A stretch of 63,850 nt of DNA from Weissella confusa (GTDB taxonomy: Bacteria > Bacillota > Bacilli > Lactobacillales > Lactobacillaceae), in the NCBI GenBank assembly GCA_001436895.1, contig JQAY01000013.1, positions 1 to 63,850 on the forward strand, given 5' to 3'. Below are positions 12,201 through 22,271 of the stretch, one piece after another. The notes beneath the pieces were generated by a model. That model searched no databases. It was not told the origin of the DNA and was given only the letters and a program-made list of their open reading frames with translations. The stretch's first letter is position 1. The number at the start of each line of letters is the position of its first letter. The position numbers and the translations under genes were made by a program.

Positions 12201-12768
12201 CCGGATTGTCGGCATCCAATGGATAAATATCAACAATTGAACCACGCACAGCAAATTCACCCGGTTGTTCAACTGATCCATTACGCTGATAACCCATCTG
12301 AACCAACTTCTCCTGCAACTCAGCTAATTCATAGTCATGATCAAAATCAAGCGTAATCGCAGCATCCGCAAACGCCTTAACTGGTGGCAAGTATCGCATG
12401 ACACCCGCAACGCCAGTCACAACCACCGCCTGTGGATCCGTTAGCAATAGGTGCAATGCTTGCACACGAGCCAATCGCGTATCCAACGATGTCACGGCCA
12501 CTTCTGCAGATAACGTTTCCTCAGCTGGGAAAACCGCGACGTGTTCATCACCCAACATGGCGGCCAAATCTTCAGCTAATTGATCCGCGTGAAACTGGCT
12601 ATCACCAACCACAACCATTGGACGTTGGGTTTCTTGTTGTAATGCCGCCAAATACACCGTGCGCGCGGTGCCGGAAATCCCGGTCATCAAATGACGGCCA
12701 CCTTTTTTCAGACCAGATGCGAGTTGTTGAAACTCAGCATCTTGCTGAAGTAGACCTGTAATTTCCAT
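9256..12768 (-). CDS. mfd: Transcription-repair coupling factor Mfd
   Basis: ATP-dependent translocase that pushes RNA polymerase stalled at DNA lesions off the template and recruits UvrA. It has 1170 aa, full length. It contains an N-terminal UvrB-like module, a CarD-like RNA polymerase interaction domain (about 490-555, PGDYVVHVNHGVGVYEG), and a RecG-like helicase core with Walker A GDVGFGKT and the DEEQ box IIDEEQRFGV. The C-terminal domain follows. AGAGG lies 6 nt before the ATG. It is 10 bp from the pth stop and overlaps the next gene, so pth-mfd-flippase-rqcP is likely one operon. Confidence 0.98.
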   Translation of the reverse strand: MEITGLLQQDAEFQQLASGLKKGGRHLMTGISGTARTVYLAALQQETQRPMVVVGDSQFHADQLAEDLAAMLGDEHVAVFPAEETLSAEVAVTSLDTRLARVQALHLLLTDPQAVVVTGVAGVMRYLPPVKAFADAAITLDFDHDYELAELQEKLVQMGYQRNGSVEQPGEFAVRGSIVDIYPLDADNPVRLDFFDTALDSLRSFDAETQRSLENLDSITILPATDLVIDADDLATATTNLEVAMTEARDKLDGADKRHLTEAMSPLLSMMSQGGLLPEIRQYLHILYPDAVSLLDYLPADGIAVFDDYPRALENADQITLDNQNWWTDEMAEQRVLPDPDLGWQLADLARDVQQASLVFSPLQRGIGQLRQTSLTNLTVRPAQQFFGQMPMLKSEVARWQKSGETIIFLTNTTERQAKLVQTLADFGVKINEVAPDALAPGRTQVTTMPLSAGFELPAQKLIVLTERELFQQVRKKAPKRQTLSNAERIKSYNELKPGDYVVHVNHGVGVYEGMQTIENRGVKQDYITIAYQKDAKIFIPVTQLDLVQKYVGAAEKAPKINKLGGTEWQKAKAKVAKKVEDIADELLQLYAERELKQGYAFAPDDDVIRAFEDAFPYPETPDQIRSTKEIKADMEKSRPMDRLLVGDVGFGKTEVALRAAFKAVHDGKQVAMLVPTTILAQQHYESMLSRFDGFGVNVAIMSRFQTKKQMDETKEGLKNHTIDVVVGTHRILSKDIEFGDLGLLIIDEEQRFGVKHKERLKALQTNVDVLTLTATPIPRTLNMAMVGVRDLSVIETPPANRYPIQTYVMEQNGRVTASAIEREMARGGQTYYLHNRVEDIEQVTAMIESLVPDARVGYIHGQMTEAQMEGILVDFINREYDVLVTTTIIETGVDIPNANTLFVENADHMGLAQLYQLRGRVGRSNNIAYAYFTYPGTRSLNEESEKRLTAIRDFTELGSGFKIAMRDLSIRGAGDLLGQSQHGFINAVGYDLYTQMLNEAVAEKQGKRKQTFDAELDVQVEAYLPADYVADGPQKIDLYQRIRKAKTSAEFEEIEDDLLDRFGELPEAAQRLLLVGRLKAAADRVGIATIRRDFKRQNILVVTFDARSKFTAQQFTQALALAKVRGQVVVPDPVKAEVPIQPNQTAEEWLTGLLTVFNTLAPEEGVANA

Positions 12769-12778
12769 GCTGTACCTC

Positions 12779-13345
12779 TTAGTTAAACTTGTTCATCAAT
12801 GTTGGCATGTCAGCCCCAGATGCGAACGCCTCAAAGATGTCGAGTGACTTATCAATACCACCAAGCATCTCAGGCTCTTCATCCTTACCAAACTTGCCCA
12901 AGACAAAGTCCACAACGGCCTTTTGTACGTGAGCAGGGTGCCCGATACCAAACTTCAAACGATTGAAAGTTTGCGTATCCAAGTGTTGCGCAATACTCTT
13001 AATCCCATTGTGACCACCGGCTGAACCCTTTTGACGCAAACGCAAACGGCCAAGATCCATATCCATATCATCTTGTACAACCAGCAAGTCAGCGATGTCC
13101 AAATCGTAGTAATCCATCAATGGACGCACTGCACGACCCGAATCATTCATGTAAGTCGTTGGCTTTACCAACAAAACCTTCTCGCCATCAATACGCACAT
13201 CAGCTACAAATGCGTTATGTGCCCCATCTTGCTTAAAGGATGCACTGTACTTATCTGCCAACGCATCAACTGTCATAAAGCCAATATTGTGACGCGTACG
13301 GTCATATTCCTTACCAATGTTTCCCAAACCAACAATCATCTTCAT
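12779..13345 (-). CDS. pth: Peptidyl-tRNA hydrolase
   Basis: Recycles peptidyl-tRNA released from ribosomes. It has 188 aa from the ATG at 13345. A further in-frame ATG at 13354 touches the ribosome binding site, whereas 13345 has AGGAG at 9 nt and gives the usual MKMIVGLGN start. The catalytic His is H19 (TRHNIGF), and the DDMDM and GGHNG segments of the active site are present. The usual GLGNPG motif reads GLGNIG here, a conservative oddity. It is the first gene of the mfd operon, with a roughly 110-bp spacer upstream that separates it from a TraX-family gene. Confidence 0.97.
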   Translation of the reverse strand: MKMIVGLGNIGKEYDRTRHNIGFMTVDALADKYSASFKQDGAHNAFVADVRIDGEKVLLVKPTTYMNDSGRAVRPLMDYYDLDIADLLVVQDDMDMDLGRLRLRQKGSAGGHNGIKSIAQHLDTQTFNRLKFGIGHPAHVQKAVVDFVLGKFGKDEEPEMLGGIDKSLDIFEAFASGADMPTLMNKFN

Positions 13346-13457
13346 CAGTATCATCTCCTATTTGAAACGCGCGTTAAACGCACGAAAGGGGCAGAGCCAC
13401 GATGACCCTACCCTGTTAATGCCTTATTGATACTAATATTTTACCCTATTTCCCGGA

Positions 13458-14267
13458 TTAGTGGGCAAAAAATACCGTTGAGATAATGTACAAAACAGCA
13501 ATGTGCGTTGGGTAAAAGATGTAGAAGAACCACTTATCTTTACGTCCTTGCTTGCCGTTATACAACGCAAGCAACGGTGTGGCAAAAATCATCATCCATT
13601 GGTAATCGCTAAAGCCGTGCATGGCTGATTGCCACAACAAGAACAAGCTAAAGATGACGAAAATCGTCAAACCAATCCAACGCTTATCGCGGAAAATGTG
13701 GAACACTAGACCAAGCAAAATCCAACCAATACCACCTTCAACTGTAAGTGCAGTTGGGATAACGCTTGAACTCAAGATAATCAAAAACATGTTTTGGCTT
13801 GCTGACGCGGCGTTCAATAACGTCAACGCCAGAACTGGTCCGAACACCAAGAAGGCCAATCCCAACAATCCCCATGCAAAGCGCTTAGGTTCTTGCTTTG
13901 GGTGCTTCAAACTATCCCAAGTCCACATGGCAATAATCGTTAAGAACAGCGTCCCGAAAATTGAATTAATCATCACCACATGATCATTTGGCAAAGCTTG
14001 TTGCAAGATCATAATCACCACATTGGTAATCCAGAAACCAATCAACAGATTACGCAAATAACCAACACGACTGTGCGTGTAGTGGAACCCTTCAGCTGCT
14101 AGGAACAAGAAGATTGGCGCTACAATACGTCCCAACATATTCAACCAATCTGGTGCACCAACATAACTAAACATCTCGTGCGTGTGGTCAGCGACCATCA
14201 ACACAATCCCAATCATTTTAAGCGTAAAACTCGTCAACCCATACTTCTCTTGTAACTTATCAAGCAT
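13458..14267 (-). CDS. TraX-family integral membrane protein
   Basis: A 269-aa protein with about eight hydrophobic segments. The opening LTSFTLKMIGIVLMVADHTH and the ending FFYIFYPTHIAVLY fit the TraX family (related to membrane acyltransferases; F-plasmid TraX N-acetylates pilin). There is no pilus or conjugation gene nearby, so the substrate here is unknown; envelope acylation is only a guess. The open frame extends to 14309, but GGAGAG 7 nt before the ATG at 14267 decides the start. It stands alone between the glycogen operon terminator and pth. Confidence 0.85.
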   Translation of the reverse strand: MLDKLQEKYGLTSFTLKMIGIVLMVADHTHEMFSYVGAPDWLNMLGRIVAPIFLFLAAEGFHYTHSRVGYLRNLLIGFWITNVVIMILQQALPNDHVVMINSIFGTLFLTIIAMWTWDSLKHPKQEPKRFAWGLLGLAFLVFGPVLALTLLNAASASQNMFLIILSSSVIPTALTVEGGIGWILLGLVFHIFRDKRWIGLTIFVIFSLFLLWQSAMHGFSDYQWMMIFATPLLALYNGKQGRKDKWFFYIFYPTHIAVLYIISTVFFAH

Positions 14268-14302
14268 CACAATCTCTCCGTATACCTTTATTTGAACAAT
14301 AC

Positions 14303-14315
14303 TATACATTGTATA
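14303..14315. repeat. Small inverted repeat in the TraX gene promoter region
   Basis: TATAC-ATT-GTATA is a perfect 5-bp inverted repeat about 35 bp upstream of the TraX gene start, in AT-rich DNA. It may simply be part of the -10 region. Confidence 0.35.
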
Positions 14316-14409
14316 ATACGTGGTGGCTAGGATTTAGGCTTGTTTATTTTTTCCATTAAATTGAAATTTTAAAATCAGGGTCGGTAGCCGGCTTCGACAC
14401 AAACAACAA

Positions 14410-14441
14410 AAGAGGTGCAACGCCAGAACGTTACACCTCTT
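14410..14441 (-). terminator. Glycogen operon terminator
   Basis: A 13-bp stem with one mismatch (AAGAGGTGCAACG / CGTTACACCTCTT) sits 5 bp after the last glg-operon gene, with TTTTGTTGTTTG following on the minus strand. Confidence 0.88.
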
Positions 14442-14445
14442 CTAA

Positions 14446-16128
14446 TTATTGTTGCTTAATAATAGCTAACCCAGTCTTGCGACTAAATTGCATCATTTCG
14501 TGTTGCCCATCCTTGTGGAAGGCGTAAATAAGTGTATCTGAATCAATCGCGTGGCATTCAAACCAATCCGCTGATTGCCACCACGTTGGTCGTGATTGTA
14601 GCAAGCGTTGGAATTTGTTGAAAATCTCACCGCGTGGCTCGTCCCAAGGGAAGTAACCACGGTTTTCCGGATCCTTACCACCCGTCATCCCCATCTCATC
14701 ACCGTAGTAAACACATGGTACACCAGGCATCGTCAACCACAATTCCAAGGCACGCTTCAACTTCTCTTCGTCTTCACCCATTTCAGTGAACAAACGCTTT
14801 GTGTCGTGTGTTCCCATGTTCGTAAACGCCCCGAAAAAGGCATTCTTTGGGTAGTTAGACTCCAAGGTCATCAAAACGGTCGTGAAGACACGTGCATCGA
14901 TTTCTTCTAGCATGAAATCCAAAATCAGGTTTCGCAAAGGATAGTGCATGGTTGCTTGCAACCCACCACCGAGCAAGTATTGACGGCGCTGGTCGTACGC
15001 AACCTTATTCGATGCATCTTCCCAAACTTCTCCAATCAACACTTGTTCTTTACTCATCTGATCACGAATACCAGCAATGAAATCATCCGGCAGCTCGTCG
15101 GCCACGTCCAAACGCCAGCCATCCACGCCAAAGTTATTCCAGTGGTTAATCACCGAGTCCTTATCACCGTAAATAAACTTACGATAACTCGCTTCACTTT
15201 TATTAATCACCGGTAAATCCTTCACACCCCACCACGAATTGTACTCATCTGGGAAATCCGTGAAATCAAACCAGTGATAATACTTTGATGATGGGCCTTG
15301 ATATGCCCCCGGCTCCTTGAAGTGACCGTCCTTATTAAAGTAACGCGAATATTGGCCAACGTGGTTAAACACACCATCCAAAATAATGTGCATGCCACGC
15401 TTGTGCGCCTCATCTAACAAAAACTTGAAATCATCCTCGTCACCTAAGATAGGATCTAGCGCCAGATAGTCTGATGTGCCATAACGGTGATTTGAATTAG
15501 CTTCAAAAATCGGGCTCAGATAAATAGCGTTACATCCCAATTCCAGAATGTAATCTAGCTTTTCTGCAATTCCTTGGAAGTTACCACCAAAGAATTCCCA
15601 ACGGGCAATCTCACCTTGCTTATCACGCACATAGAATGGCGTATCACGCTTATTCGCATAAATGAACGAATTTGGCTTTGGATTGTTAACGTGCATGTCT
15701 TTGTTTCCGTTGTTAAAACGGTCAACGAAGATGTGATAGAAACGCGCCTCCTGATACCATTCTGGCAACTCTTCCAACTCGGCCATCACCGTAATTTGAA
15801 AGTCAGGAATTGATGCGTGATGCATACCATAAACTTCAGCTGCCCCACCCAAGTTATTTCCTTGGGCAGCCAACCAGTACTGGTTATACCCATCAATCAC
15901 TTCAAAACGATAGTAAAGCAAACCGGCATGGGCTGCTGAAATTTCAACAACCCAGTTATCCTCGTCTTCTTCACGCAAATCGTACCAAGTGACCTTACCC
16001 GTTTCGTCATCGTAAACACGTAGCCGGACTTCTTCAGCATGTCCTTGCGTGTGCAACGTGATGGTTTCGCCAACAATAACTGCTCCAAACGGATCGCGGT
16101 TTGCGACCAAAAATGAATCAAACTCCAT
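14446..16128 (-). CDS. GH13 alpha-glycosidase (neopullulanase/maltogenic type)
   Basis: Cytoplasmic alpha-glucan hydrolase expected to act on glycogen-derived maltodextrins or branches. It has 560 aa and no signal peptide. An N-terminal beta-sandwich (about 1-120) is followed by a (beta/alpha)8 barrel with the GH13 signatures: DGVFNH, nucleophile Asp in GWRLDVADE, acid/base Glu in GEVWED, and the stabilising Asp in GTHDTKR. Such a gene closes the glycogen operon in several lactobacilli, where it is often called an amylopullulanase. The open frame starts at a GTG (16137), but the ATG at 16128 is 8 nt from AAGGTG and is preferred. The glgP stop is 12 bp upstream. Confidence 0.9.
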   Translation of the reverse strand: MEFDSFLVANRDPFGAVIVGETITLHTQGHAEEVRLRVYDDETGKVTWYDLREEDEDNWVVEISAAHAGLLYYRFEVIDGYNQYWLAAQGNNLGGAAEVYGMHHASIPDFQITVMAELEELPEWYQEARFYHIFVDRFNNGNKDMHVNNPKPNSFIYANKRDTPFYVRDKQGEIARWEFFGGNFQGIAEKLDYILELGCNAIYLSPIFEANSNHRYGTSDYLALDPILGDEDDFKFLLDEAHKRGMHIILDGVFNHVGQYSRYFNKDGHFKEPGAYQGPSSKYYHWFDFTDFPDEYNSWWGVKDLPVINKSEASYRKFIYGDKDSVINHWNNFGVDGWRLDVADELPDDFIAGIRDQMSKEQVLIGEVWEDASNKVAYDQRRQYLLGGGLQATMHYPLRNLILDFMLEEIDARVFTTVLMTLESNYPKNAFFGAFTNMGTHDTKRLFTEMGEDEEKLKRALELWLTMPGVPCVYYGDEMGMTGGKDPENRGYFPWDEPRGEIFNKFQRLLQSRPTWWQSADWFECHAIDSDTLIYAFHKDGQHEMMQFSRKTGLAIIKQQ

Positions 16129-16140
16129 CGTGGTCACACC

Positions 16141-18552
16141 TTACTTGCTTTCTTGTTGTGCAAGCGCCTTGTGTGGAATATTCCAAATTTCATCAGCATA
16201 CTCAGCAACTGTGTAGTCAGCTGAGAACTCTCCGCTTGCTGCAATGTTCGCCAACGCCTTACGCGTCCATGCCGTCTTGTTTTGGTAGTCTTGTCCCAAA
16301 CGCGTTTGCGTTGCAACGTATGAAGCATAATCTCCCAAGACAAAGTACTCATCATTATCACGAATCAATGAATCAAACACAGCACGTCCTTCTTCTTCGA
16401 TATTCGGAATCGTACCGTCAATCAACGCATCCAAGACACGGTGCAAAACTGGGTTGTTGTCGTAAATACCTTGAGCAGAATAATCGTGCTTCTCATAGTG
16501 TGAGTAAACCGTATCCGTATCCATACCGAAGGCGTAGGCATTTTCCTCACCAGCTGCGCGAATGATTTCAATGTTAGCACCGTCCATCGTTGCTAATTGC
16601 AAGGCACCATTGGCCATCAACTTCATGTTTGATGTTCCAGATGCTTCCTTACCAGCTGTTGAAATCTGTTCAGACACATCAGCTGCCGGAATAATCAATT
16701 CGGCAAGTGATACCCCATAGTTTGGAATAAAGACAACTTGCATCTTTTGGTTAACCGCTGCATCGTTGTTGACCATGTTGGCAACTTCATTAATCACCTT
16801 AATGATTTGCTTGGCATAGTAATATGACGGTGCGGCCTTAGCAGCAAAGATGTGGACACGTGGCGCGACATAAGCATTCTTGTCATGCTTCAACGCCAAG
16901 TAATCCGTCAAAATGCCGAGCAAGTGAAGCAATTGACGCTTGTAGGCGTGCAAACGCTTGATTTGCACGTCAAAGATGGCATCCGTATTCAACTCCAAGC
17001 CCATGTTACGCTTAACCCATTCGGCCAAGCGCACCTTGTTCTCATGCTTTACATCCTGCAACTCTGCCAAGAAGTCCTCGTCCTTTGCAAACTTGTTCAA
17101 CTTGGTAATGTCCTTTGGTAATGAACGCCAACTCTCGCCAATCTTCGTATCAATCAAGGCTGACAAAGATTCGTTCGCTGCATGCATGTAACGACGGTGC
17201 GTAATACCATTCGTCTTGTTTGAGAACTTTTCTGGCCACAACGTGTAGAAATCATGCAACACCTTGTCCTTCAACAACTCACTGTGCAATGGTGCCACAC
17301 CATTAATGGCGTGTGAGCCAATCGCTGCCAAGCGCGCCATGTGAACTTGACCATCTTGCAATGGTGACGTGCGCCATGCAAAATCTTCCCCGTGTTCGCT
17401 AGCGACTGCCAAGCGGTGACGACGATCAATTTCTTGAATCAATTGGAACAAACGTGGCAATTCAGCTTGGAATAGACCTTGTGACCAGCGTTCCAATGCT
17501 TCCGCCAACAACGTGTGGTTCGTGTAACTGACCGTACGCGTCGTGATGCCCCAAGCTTCTTCCCAGCTCAAACCATGTTCATCCAGCAAGATACGCATCA
17601 TTTCTGGAATCACAACCGTTGGGTGGGTGTCATTAATGTGGATGGCTACTTGGAATGGCAATGAATGTAGTGAATACCCATCTGCCAAGTGGTGCTTAAT
17701 AATGTTTTGCACACCAGCTGAACTGAAGAAGTACTCTTGACGCAAACGCAAGCGACGACCTTCTTCATTTGAGTCATCAGGATACAATTCGCCTGAAATA
17801 CTTTCCAGAACACTACGTTCAGAAACCGAGACTTGCACCCCTTCCGGCACTTCAGCAGACCATAGGCGAAGCGTGTTAACGACATCATTGTTGGCCCCAA
17901 TCATCCCCGTATCATAAGGCACAGCCAAAACATCCACACCGCCTTGGTATACCGGACGCAATCCTTCTGGCGTTTCAGCCATGTAGACGCTACCGCCATA
18001 GTGCACAACTTGTGCTTCGCTATCTTGACGAACTTCCCAAATATTGTCGTTCTTCAACCAATCATCTGGGTATTCCACTTGGTAGCCATTCACAAATGCT
18101 TGGCGGAACAAACCGTAACGGTAACGAATTCCGTTTCCGTTTCCAGCAAGCTCGATACTTGGCATGGCATCCATAAAGTCTGACGCCAAACGGCCCAAAC
18201 CACCATTTCCCAAACCTTGATCAACTTCCGCTTCCAACAAGGCGTTGAAATCAACACCCAAATCTTGCATCACTTCTTCTGCTTCCGTCAACAATCCTAG
18301 GTTTAGCAGGTTCGCACGCAAATAACGACCTGGCAAAAATTCAATCGAGAAGTAGTACACCTGCTTTGCGCCGGTGTCTCGGTAGTTTTCCTTTGTACGA
18401 CGCCACTTGCTAGCAATCAACTTCTTGGCCACCGTGGCCAAAGCTTGATAGCGTTGCAAATCGGTCGCATCTGCCAAACTGACTGCGAAAGTCCCCTCCA
18501 ATTCAGCTAGAAAACTGTCTTTCAGCATAGTTACCTTATCGCTTTGTTGCAT
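16141..18552 (-). CDS. glgP: Glycogen/maltodextrin phosphorylase
   Basis: Releases glucose-1-phosphate from glycogen ends, using pyridoxal phosphate. It has 803 aa (GT35). The PLP-lysine segment KEASGTSNMKLMANGAL is near residue 650, and the N-terminal GNGGLGRLA segment is intact. A GAGGTGAG ribosome binding site precedes the ATG. It sits 19 bp after glgA and 12 bp before the GH13 gene, so synthesis and breakdown enzymes are co-transcribed. This makes net flux likely to depend on substrate supply rather than on separate gene control, which is inference. Confidence 0.97.
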   Translation of the reverse strand: MQQSDKVTMLKDSFLAELEGTFAVSLADATDLQRYQALATVAKKLIASKWRRTKENYRDTGAKQVYYFSIEFLPGRYLRANLLNLGLLTEAEEVMQDLGVDFNALLEAEVDQGLGNGGLGRLASDFMDAMPSIELAGNGNGIRYRYGLFRQAFVNGYQVEYPDDWLKNDNIWEVRQDSEAQVVHYGGSVYMAETPEGLRPVYQGGVDVLAVPYDTGMIGANNDVVNTLRLWSAEVPEGVQVSVSERSVLESISGELYPDDSNEEGRRLRLRQEYFFSSAGVQNIIKHHLADGYSLHSLPFQVAIHINDTHPTVVIPEMMRILLDEHGLSWEEAWGITTRTVSYTNHTLLAEALERWSQGLFQAELPRLFQLIQEIDRRHRLAVASEHGEDFAWRTSPLQDGQVHMARLAAIGSHAINGVAPLHSELLKDKVLHDFYTLWPEKFSNKTNGITHRRYMHAANESLSALIDTKIGESWRSLPKDITKLNKFAKDEDFLAELQDVKHENKVRLAEWVKRNMGLELNTDAIFDVQIKRLHAYKRQLLHLLGILTDYLALKHDKNAYVAPRVHIFAAKAAPSYYYAKQIIKVINEVANMVNNDAAVNQKMQVVFIPNYGVSLAELIIPAADVSEQISTAGKEASGTSNMKLMANGALQLATMDGANIEIIRAAGEENAYAFGMDTDTVYSHYEKHDYSAQGIYDNNPVLHRVLDALIDGTIPNIEEEGRAVFDSLIRDNDEYFVLGDYASYVATQTRLGQDYQNKTAWTRKALANIAASGEFSADYTVAEYADEIWNIPHKALAQQESK

Positions 18553-18571
18553 ACACTCACCTCAATAATCT

Positions 18572-20002
18572 TTATAGTTGTTCATAGAGTTCGCGATAGG
18601 CGTTGGCTGATTGTGTCCATGACACATCAACTGCCATCGCTTGTTCTTGCAAACTGCGCCATGCTTCTGGCTTGTTCAAGAACGTTTGTTGCGCGTAATC
18701 CATCATCCAACCAAGGGTGCTAGCATCAAATTGCTTGAACCCGAATCCGGTTCCCTCTCCTGAAACCTCGTTATACGGCACCACTGTGTCACACAAGCCA
18801 CCAACCTCGTGTACCAATGGCAACGTGCCATACAATTGCGCCATCATTTGTGAAATACCACATGGCTCAAACGCACTTGGCATTAGGAACATATCCGCTG
18901 CCGCATACATGCGTTGTGCCAAATGCACATCAAAATCAATGATGACACGTAATTGATCTGGGTAGTGCGCTGCCAAGTTCGTCAACTGGCCTTCCAGTTC
19001 AGGAATCCCTGTTCCCAAAATAACGACTTGTGCGTCGTGCGTTGCCAAGAAATATGGCAAGGCTTCGGCTAGCAAATGCACTCCCTTTTGTGGCGTCAAA
19101 CGTGACACCATGACCATCAAAGGACCAGCTGCGTGTGGCAAGCCGAATTCGTCTTGCAACGCGTGCTTATCCTTTTCCTTACCACTCATATCAGTTGCAT
19201 CATAGTTAAATGGCAAATCTGGATCAGTGGCTGGGTTGTAACGTTCTGTATCAACCCCATTTACGATTCCTGATAGCTTACCTTCGTACATGCGCAAAAC
19301 CGGATCAAGGTGCTCACCAAATTCAGGCGTCTTAATCTCTTCGGCATACGTTGGACTAACTGTGTTAATACGGTCGGCGAATACCATTGCCGTCTTCAAC
19401 CAGTTGCTACCATCCCCAAAGCGAGCTTCTCCACTCGCGTACAAATTCCAATCCAAATCGAAGAACGTTTGCAACGTTTCAGGCGCATAAGCCCCTTGGA
19501 ATTGCATGTTGTGAATCGTCAACAATGTCTTGATTTGTTGTAGCGGTTGTTGCCAGGCATAACGCGTCTTCAACAAAGCTGGAATCATCGCTGTGTACCA
19601 GTCATTGGCGTGCAAGACATCTGGAATAAAGTCGATTTCTTGCATCATTTCAATAACAGCAAGTTGGAAGAAGGCAAAACGTTCACCGTCATTCCAGTGT
19701 TCGTAAAGCTTCTTACCTGAGAAATATGATTGGTTATCGATAAAGTAGTAGATAACACCGTTCAAGCGCATCGTCTTCACACCAGCATATTCCTCATGAT
19801 TGTTAATCCACACTGTAAACCAGTGCAAATCCATCAATTGGTCGCGGTACTTTTCTGGAAAAATTTCATGGTAGTACGGTGCAACCACACGCACATCTTC
19901 GCCTTGCGCATTTAGCGCGTTAGGCAAAGCACCGGCCACATCCCCGAGGCCTCCCGTTTTGTAAAACGGCACTACTTCACTTGCAGCAAACAGTACTTTC
20001 AT
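18572..20002 (-). CDS. glgA: Glycogen synthase (ADP-glucose type)
   Basis: Extends alpha-1,4-glucan chains from ADP-glucose. It has 476 aa (GT5). The N-terminal KTGGLGDVAGALP motif (residues 16-28) binds the sugar nucleotide; the C-terminal Rossmann domain carries PSAFEPCGISQM with the catalytic glutamate. The start codon overlaps the glgD stop by one base (TAATG), with AGGTGA upstream, indicating coupled translation within the operon. Confidence 0.97.
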   Translation of the reverse strand: MKVLFAASEVVPFYKTGGLGDVAGALPNALNAQGEDVRVVAPYYHEIFPEKYRDQLMDLHWFTVWINNHEEYAGVKTMRLNGVIYYFIDNQSYFSGKKLYEHWNDGERFAFFQLAVIEMMQEIDFIPDVLHANDWYTAMIPALLKTRYAWQQPLQQIKTLLTIHNMQFQGAYAPETLQTFFDLDWNLYASGEARFGDGSNWLKTAMVFADRINTVSPTYAEEIKTPEFGEHLDPVLRMYEGKLSGIVNGVDTERYNPATDPDLPFNYDATDMSGKEKDKHALQDEFGLPHAAGPLMVMVSRLTPQKGVHLLAEALPYFLATHDAQVVILGTGIPELEGQLTNLAAHYPDQLRVIIDFDVHLAQRMYAAADMFLMPSAFEPCGISQMMAQLYGTLPLVHEVGGLCDTVVPYNEVSGEGTGFGFKQFDASTLGWMMDYAQQTFLNKPEAWRSLQEQAMAVDVSWTQSANAYRELYEQL

Positions 20003-21126
20003 TAGACAGTCACCTGCTTCTTGGCTGCACGCACAACCGCTTCCTTGCCAACAATAATTGGCGTTTCTGGCGTACCGTGCAACACAACACCCGGCTCAAT
20101 CACAGCGTCCTTGTCCATGATGACATATGACAAATCAGCACCAGCGCCAATCTTGCCACCTTGCAAAATAACTGAGTGACGCACCTTGGCATCTTCTGCT
20201 ACTTCAACCGTTCGGAAAACAACTGAATCTGACACAGACCCAGCAAACGTGCCACCCGTTCCAAACAATGAACGGTGCACTTCAGCTGATGGCATGAAAT
20301 GTGCTGGCGCCTCGTTCTTTGACTTCGTATGAACCGGGCGCTCCATCAACAAGCTACGGTAGTTGTCAAAATCCAACAGCGCCTTGTTTGCTTCGAAGTA
20401 ACTCTTCACATCGTGCACTGGCAAGTGAACGCCTTCGTGCACAACAACGTTAGCACCAAAGTCGCTCATCAATTGACGCGTCAAACCTTGAACATTCTTA
20501 CCCGTCGCATGTTCGATTTCACGATCAGCAGCCACTTGCAAAATGTTTGAATCAACAATACTTGCTTGCAAATAAACCAATACTTGCTCTTCATATGAAC
20601 GACGCACGTTTTCGGCTGGCTCAAAGTTACGAGCCAATCCTTCATCAGTCAACGTAAGCACTTGCATACCTGGCACCAAATCAGCCACGTCCATCCAACG
20701 CGCAACAACCGCAACTGGTTGTGCTTGTTCTTCGTGGTTCGCCACAATTGACTTCAAATCCAAGTTCGCCACTTCTGACGTTCCCAAGATTGCCGTGTAT
20801 GGTGTCTTGGCATGGTTAATAAAGCGACGGATGTCCTTTAATAAACCACGATCTGACTGAAATGTCATAAATAAACCACCGCCCAAGCGATCCATTTGCC
20901 ATTCACGTCCCGTACGAACGTGGTCCAAAATTGATTGGCAACGGTCTGGCATAGCCATCATTGTCTTTGTGACACCCGCATTGCTTGCAGCTGATAGCGG
21001 AAAATCAACCAATCGGAACTTACCACCAAATGGCACGCTTCCCAATGGACGATCAACCGTCAATTGCCCCAAAGTGTGGCAGTGCGCTTCATTCAAATCG
21101 AGAATGACACTTAATTGATTACGCAT
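20002..21126 (-). CDS. glgD: Glucose-1-phosphate adenylyltransferase regulatory subunit
   Basis: A GlgC paralogue that forms a hetero-oligomer with GlgC and raises ADP-glucose synthesis in Firmicutes. It has 374 aa from the ATG at 21126 (GAGGGGG, 9-nt spacing); the open frame starts 18 bp earlier. Unlike GlgC it lacks the catalytic GGxGTRL loop (here [14 protein letters not shown]), which is why it is called GlgD. The left-handed beta-helix C-terminal half is retained (repeats around residues 290-360). It overlaps the glgC stop by 8 bp. Confidence 0.95.
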   Translation of the reverse strand: MRNQLSVILDLNEAHCHTLGQLTVDRPLGSVPFGGKFRLVDFPLSAASNAGVTKTMMAMPDRCQSILDHVRTGREWQMDRLGGGLFMTFQSDRGLLKDIRRFINHAKTPYTAILGTSEVANLDLKSIVANHEEQAQPVAVVARWMDVADLVPGMQVLTLTDEGLARNFEPAENVRRSYEEQVLVYLQASIVDSNILQVAADREIEHATGKNVQGLTRQLMSDFGANVVVHEGVHLPVHDVKSYFEANKALLDFDNYRSLLMERPVHTKSKNEAPAHFMPSAEVHRSLFGTGGTFAGSVSDSVVFRTVEVAEDAKVRHSVILQGGKIGAGADLSYVIMDKDAVIEPGVVLHGTPETPIIVGKEAVVRAAKKQVTV

Positions 21127-22271
21127 TCGACAATACCCCCTCATTTACTTGCGTCTCTGCATAATATTCATCGCAACCAACAACTGCGATATCATCAGGC
21201 GTTCCGACAATCACGGCACCCGGTGCCACCACAGCACCTTCACCAACGATTGCGTATGACACAGCTGCGCCTGCGCCAATTTTTGCTCCTGGCATAATCA
21301 CACTGTGATCAACCACTGCATGATCTTCTACCGTCACACCAGTTGAAATCAAACTGTGTGAAACACGGCCCGCAACGTACACGGCGTCAACCATCAAGCT
21401 GTCGTGAATTTGTGCTTCTTGTGCCACGTACATTGGGTTTTGGTTCGTGCTGTGTGAGTAGATACGCCAAGCACGGTCTGACAGGTCCAACTCATTGTCG
21501 CGTTCCAACAACTCCATGTTTGCTTGCCACAATGATTGAATCGTACCAACGTCGCGCCAGTAGTTACGGAAAGCAAAGGCGTAAACCTTTTCGTCATTTG
21601 CCAAGTAAGCTGGAATGACGTTCTTACCGAAGTCGACCATGTCCTCACCTTGCTCATACCCCTCTACCAAGTACTCGCGTAGCTTCTTCCAGTTAAAGAC
21701 GTAGATTCCCATTGACGCCAAGTTTGACTTTGGGTTAGCTGGCTTCTCTTCGAATTCCACAATCTTGTTGTCGTTGTCCGTGTTCATGATTCCGAAACGT
21801 GATGCTTCGTCCATTGGCACCGGCATAACTGAGACTGTCAAATCAGCTCCCGTCTCCTTGTGCGCGTCAATCATGTCGGTGTAATCCATCTTGTAAATGT
21901 GGTCACCTGACAAAATCATCACGTATTCAGGATCTTGGCGGTCGATGTACCCAATGTTTTGGTAAATGGTGTGGGCCGTTCCCTCAAAGAACTTGTTTCC
22001 TTCACCGTCTGAGTACGGTTGCAAAATTGATACGCCGCCATCCATCACATTTAGTCCCCAGTCTGAGCCGTTCCCAATGTGTTGGTTCAATTCGTATGGT
22101 TCATATTGTGTGATTACCCCAACTGACGTCACGTTTGAGTTCGCCAAGTTACTCAACGTAAAGTCAATAATGCGGTAGCGTCCGCCGAATGGCACTGCTG
22201 GCTTAGCCAAGTTCTTCGTCAACTTGCCTAGTCGTGTTCCTTGTCCCCCTGCGAGGATCAAAGCCGTTACT

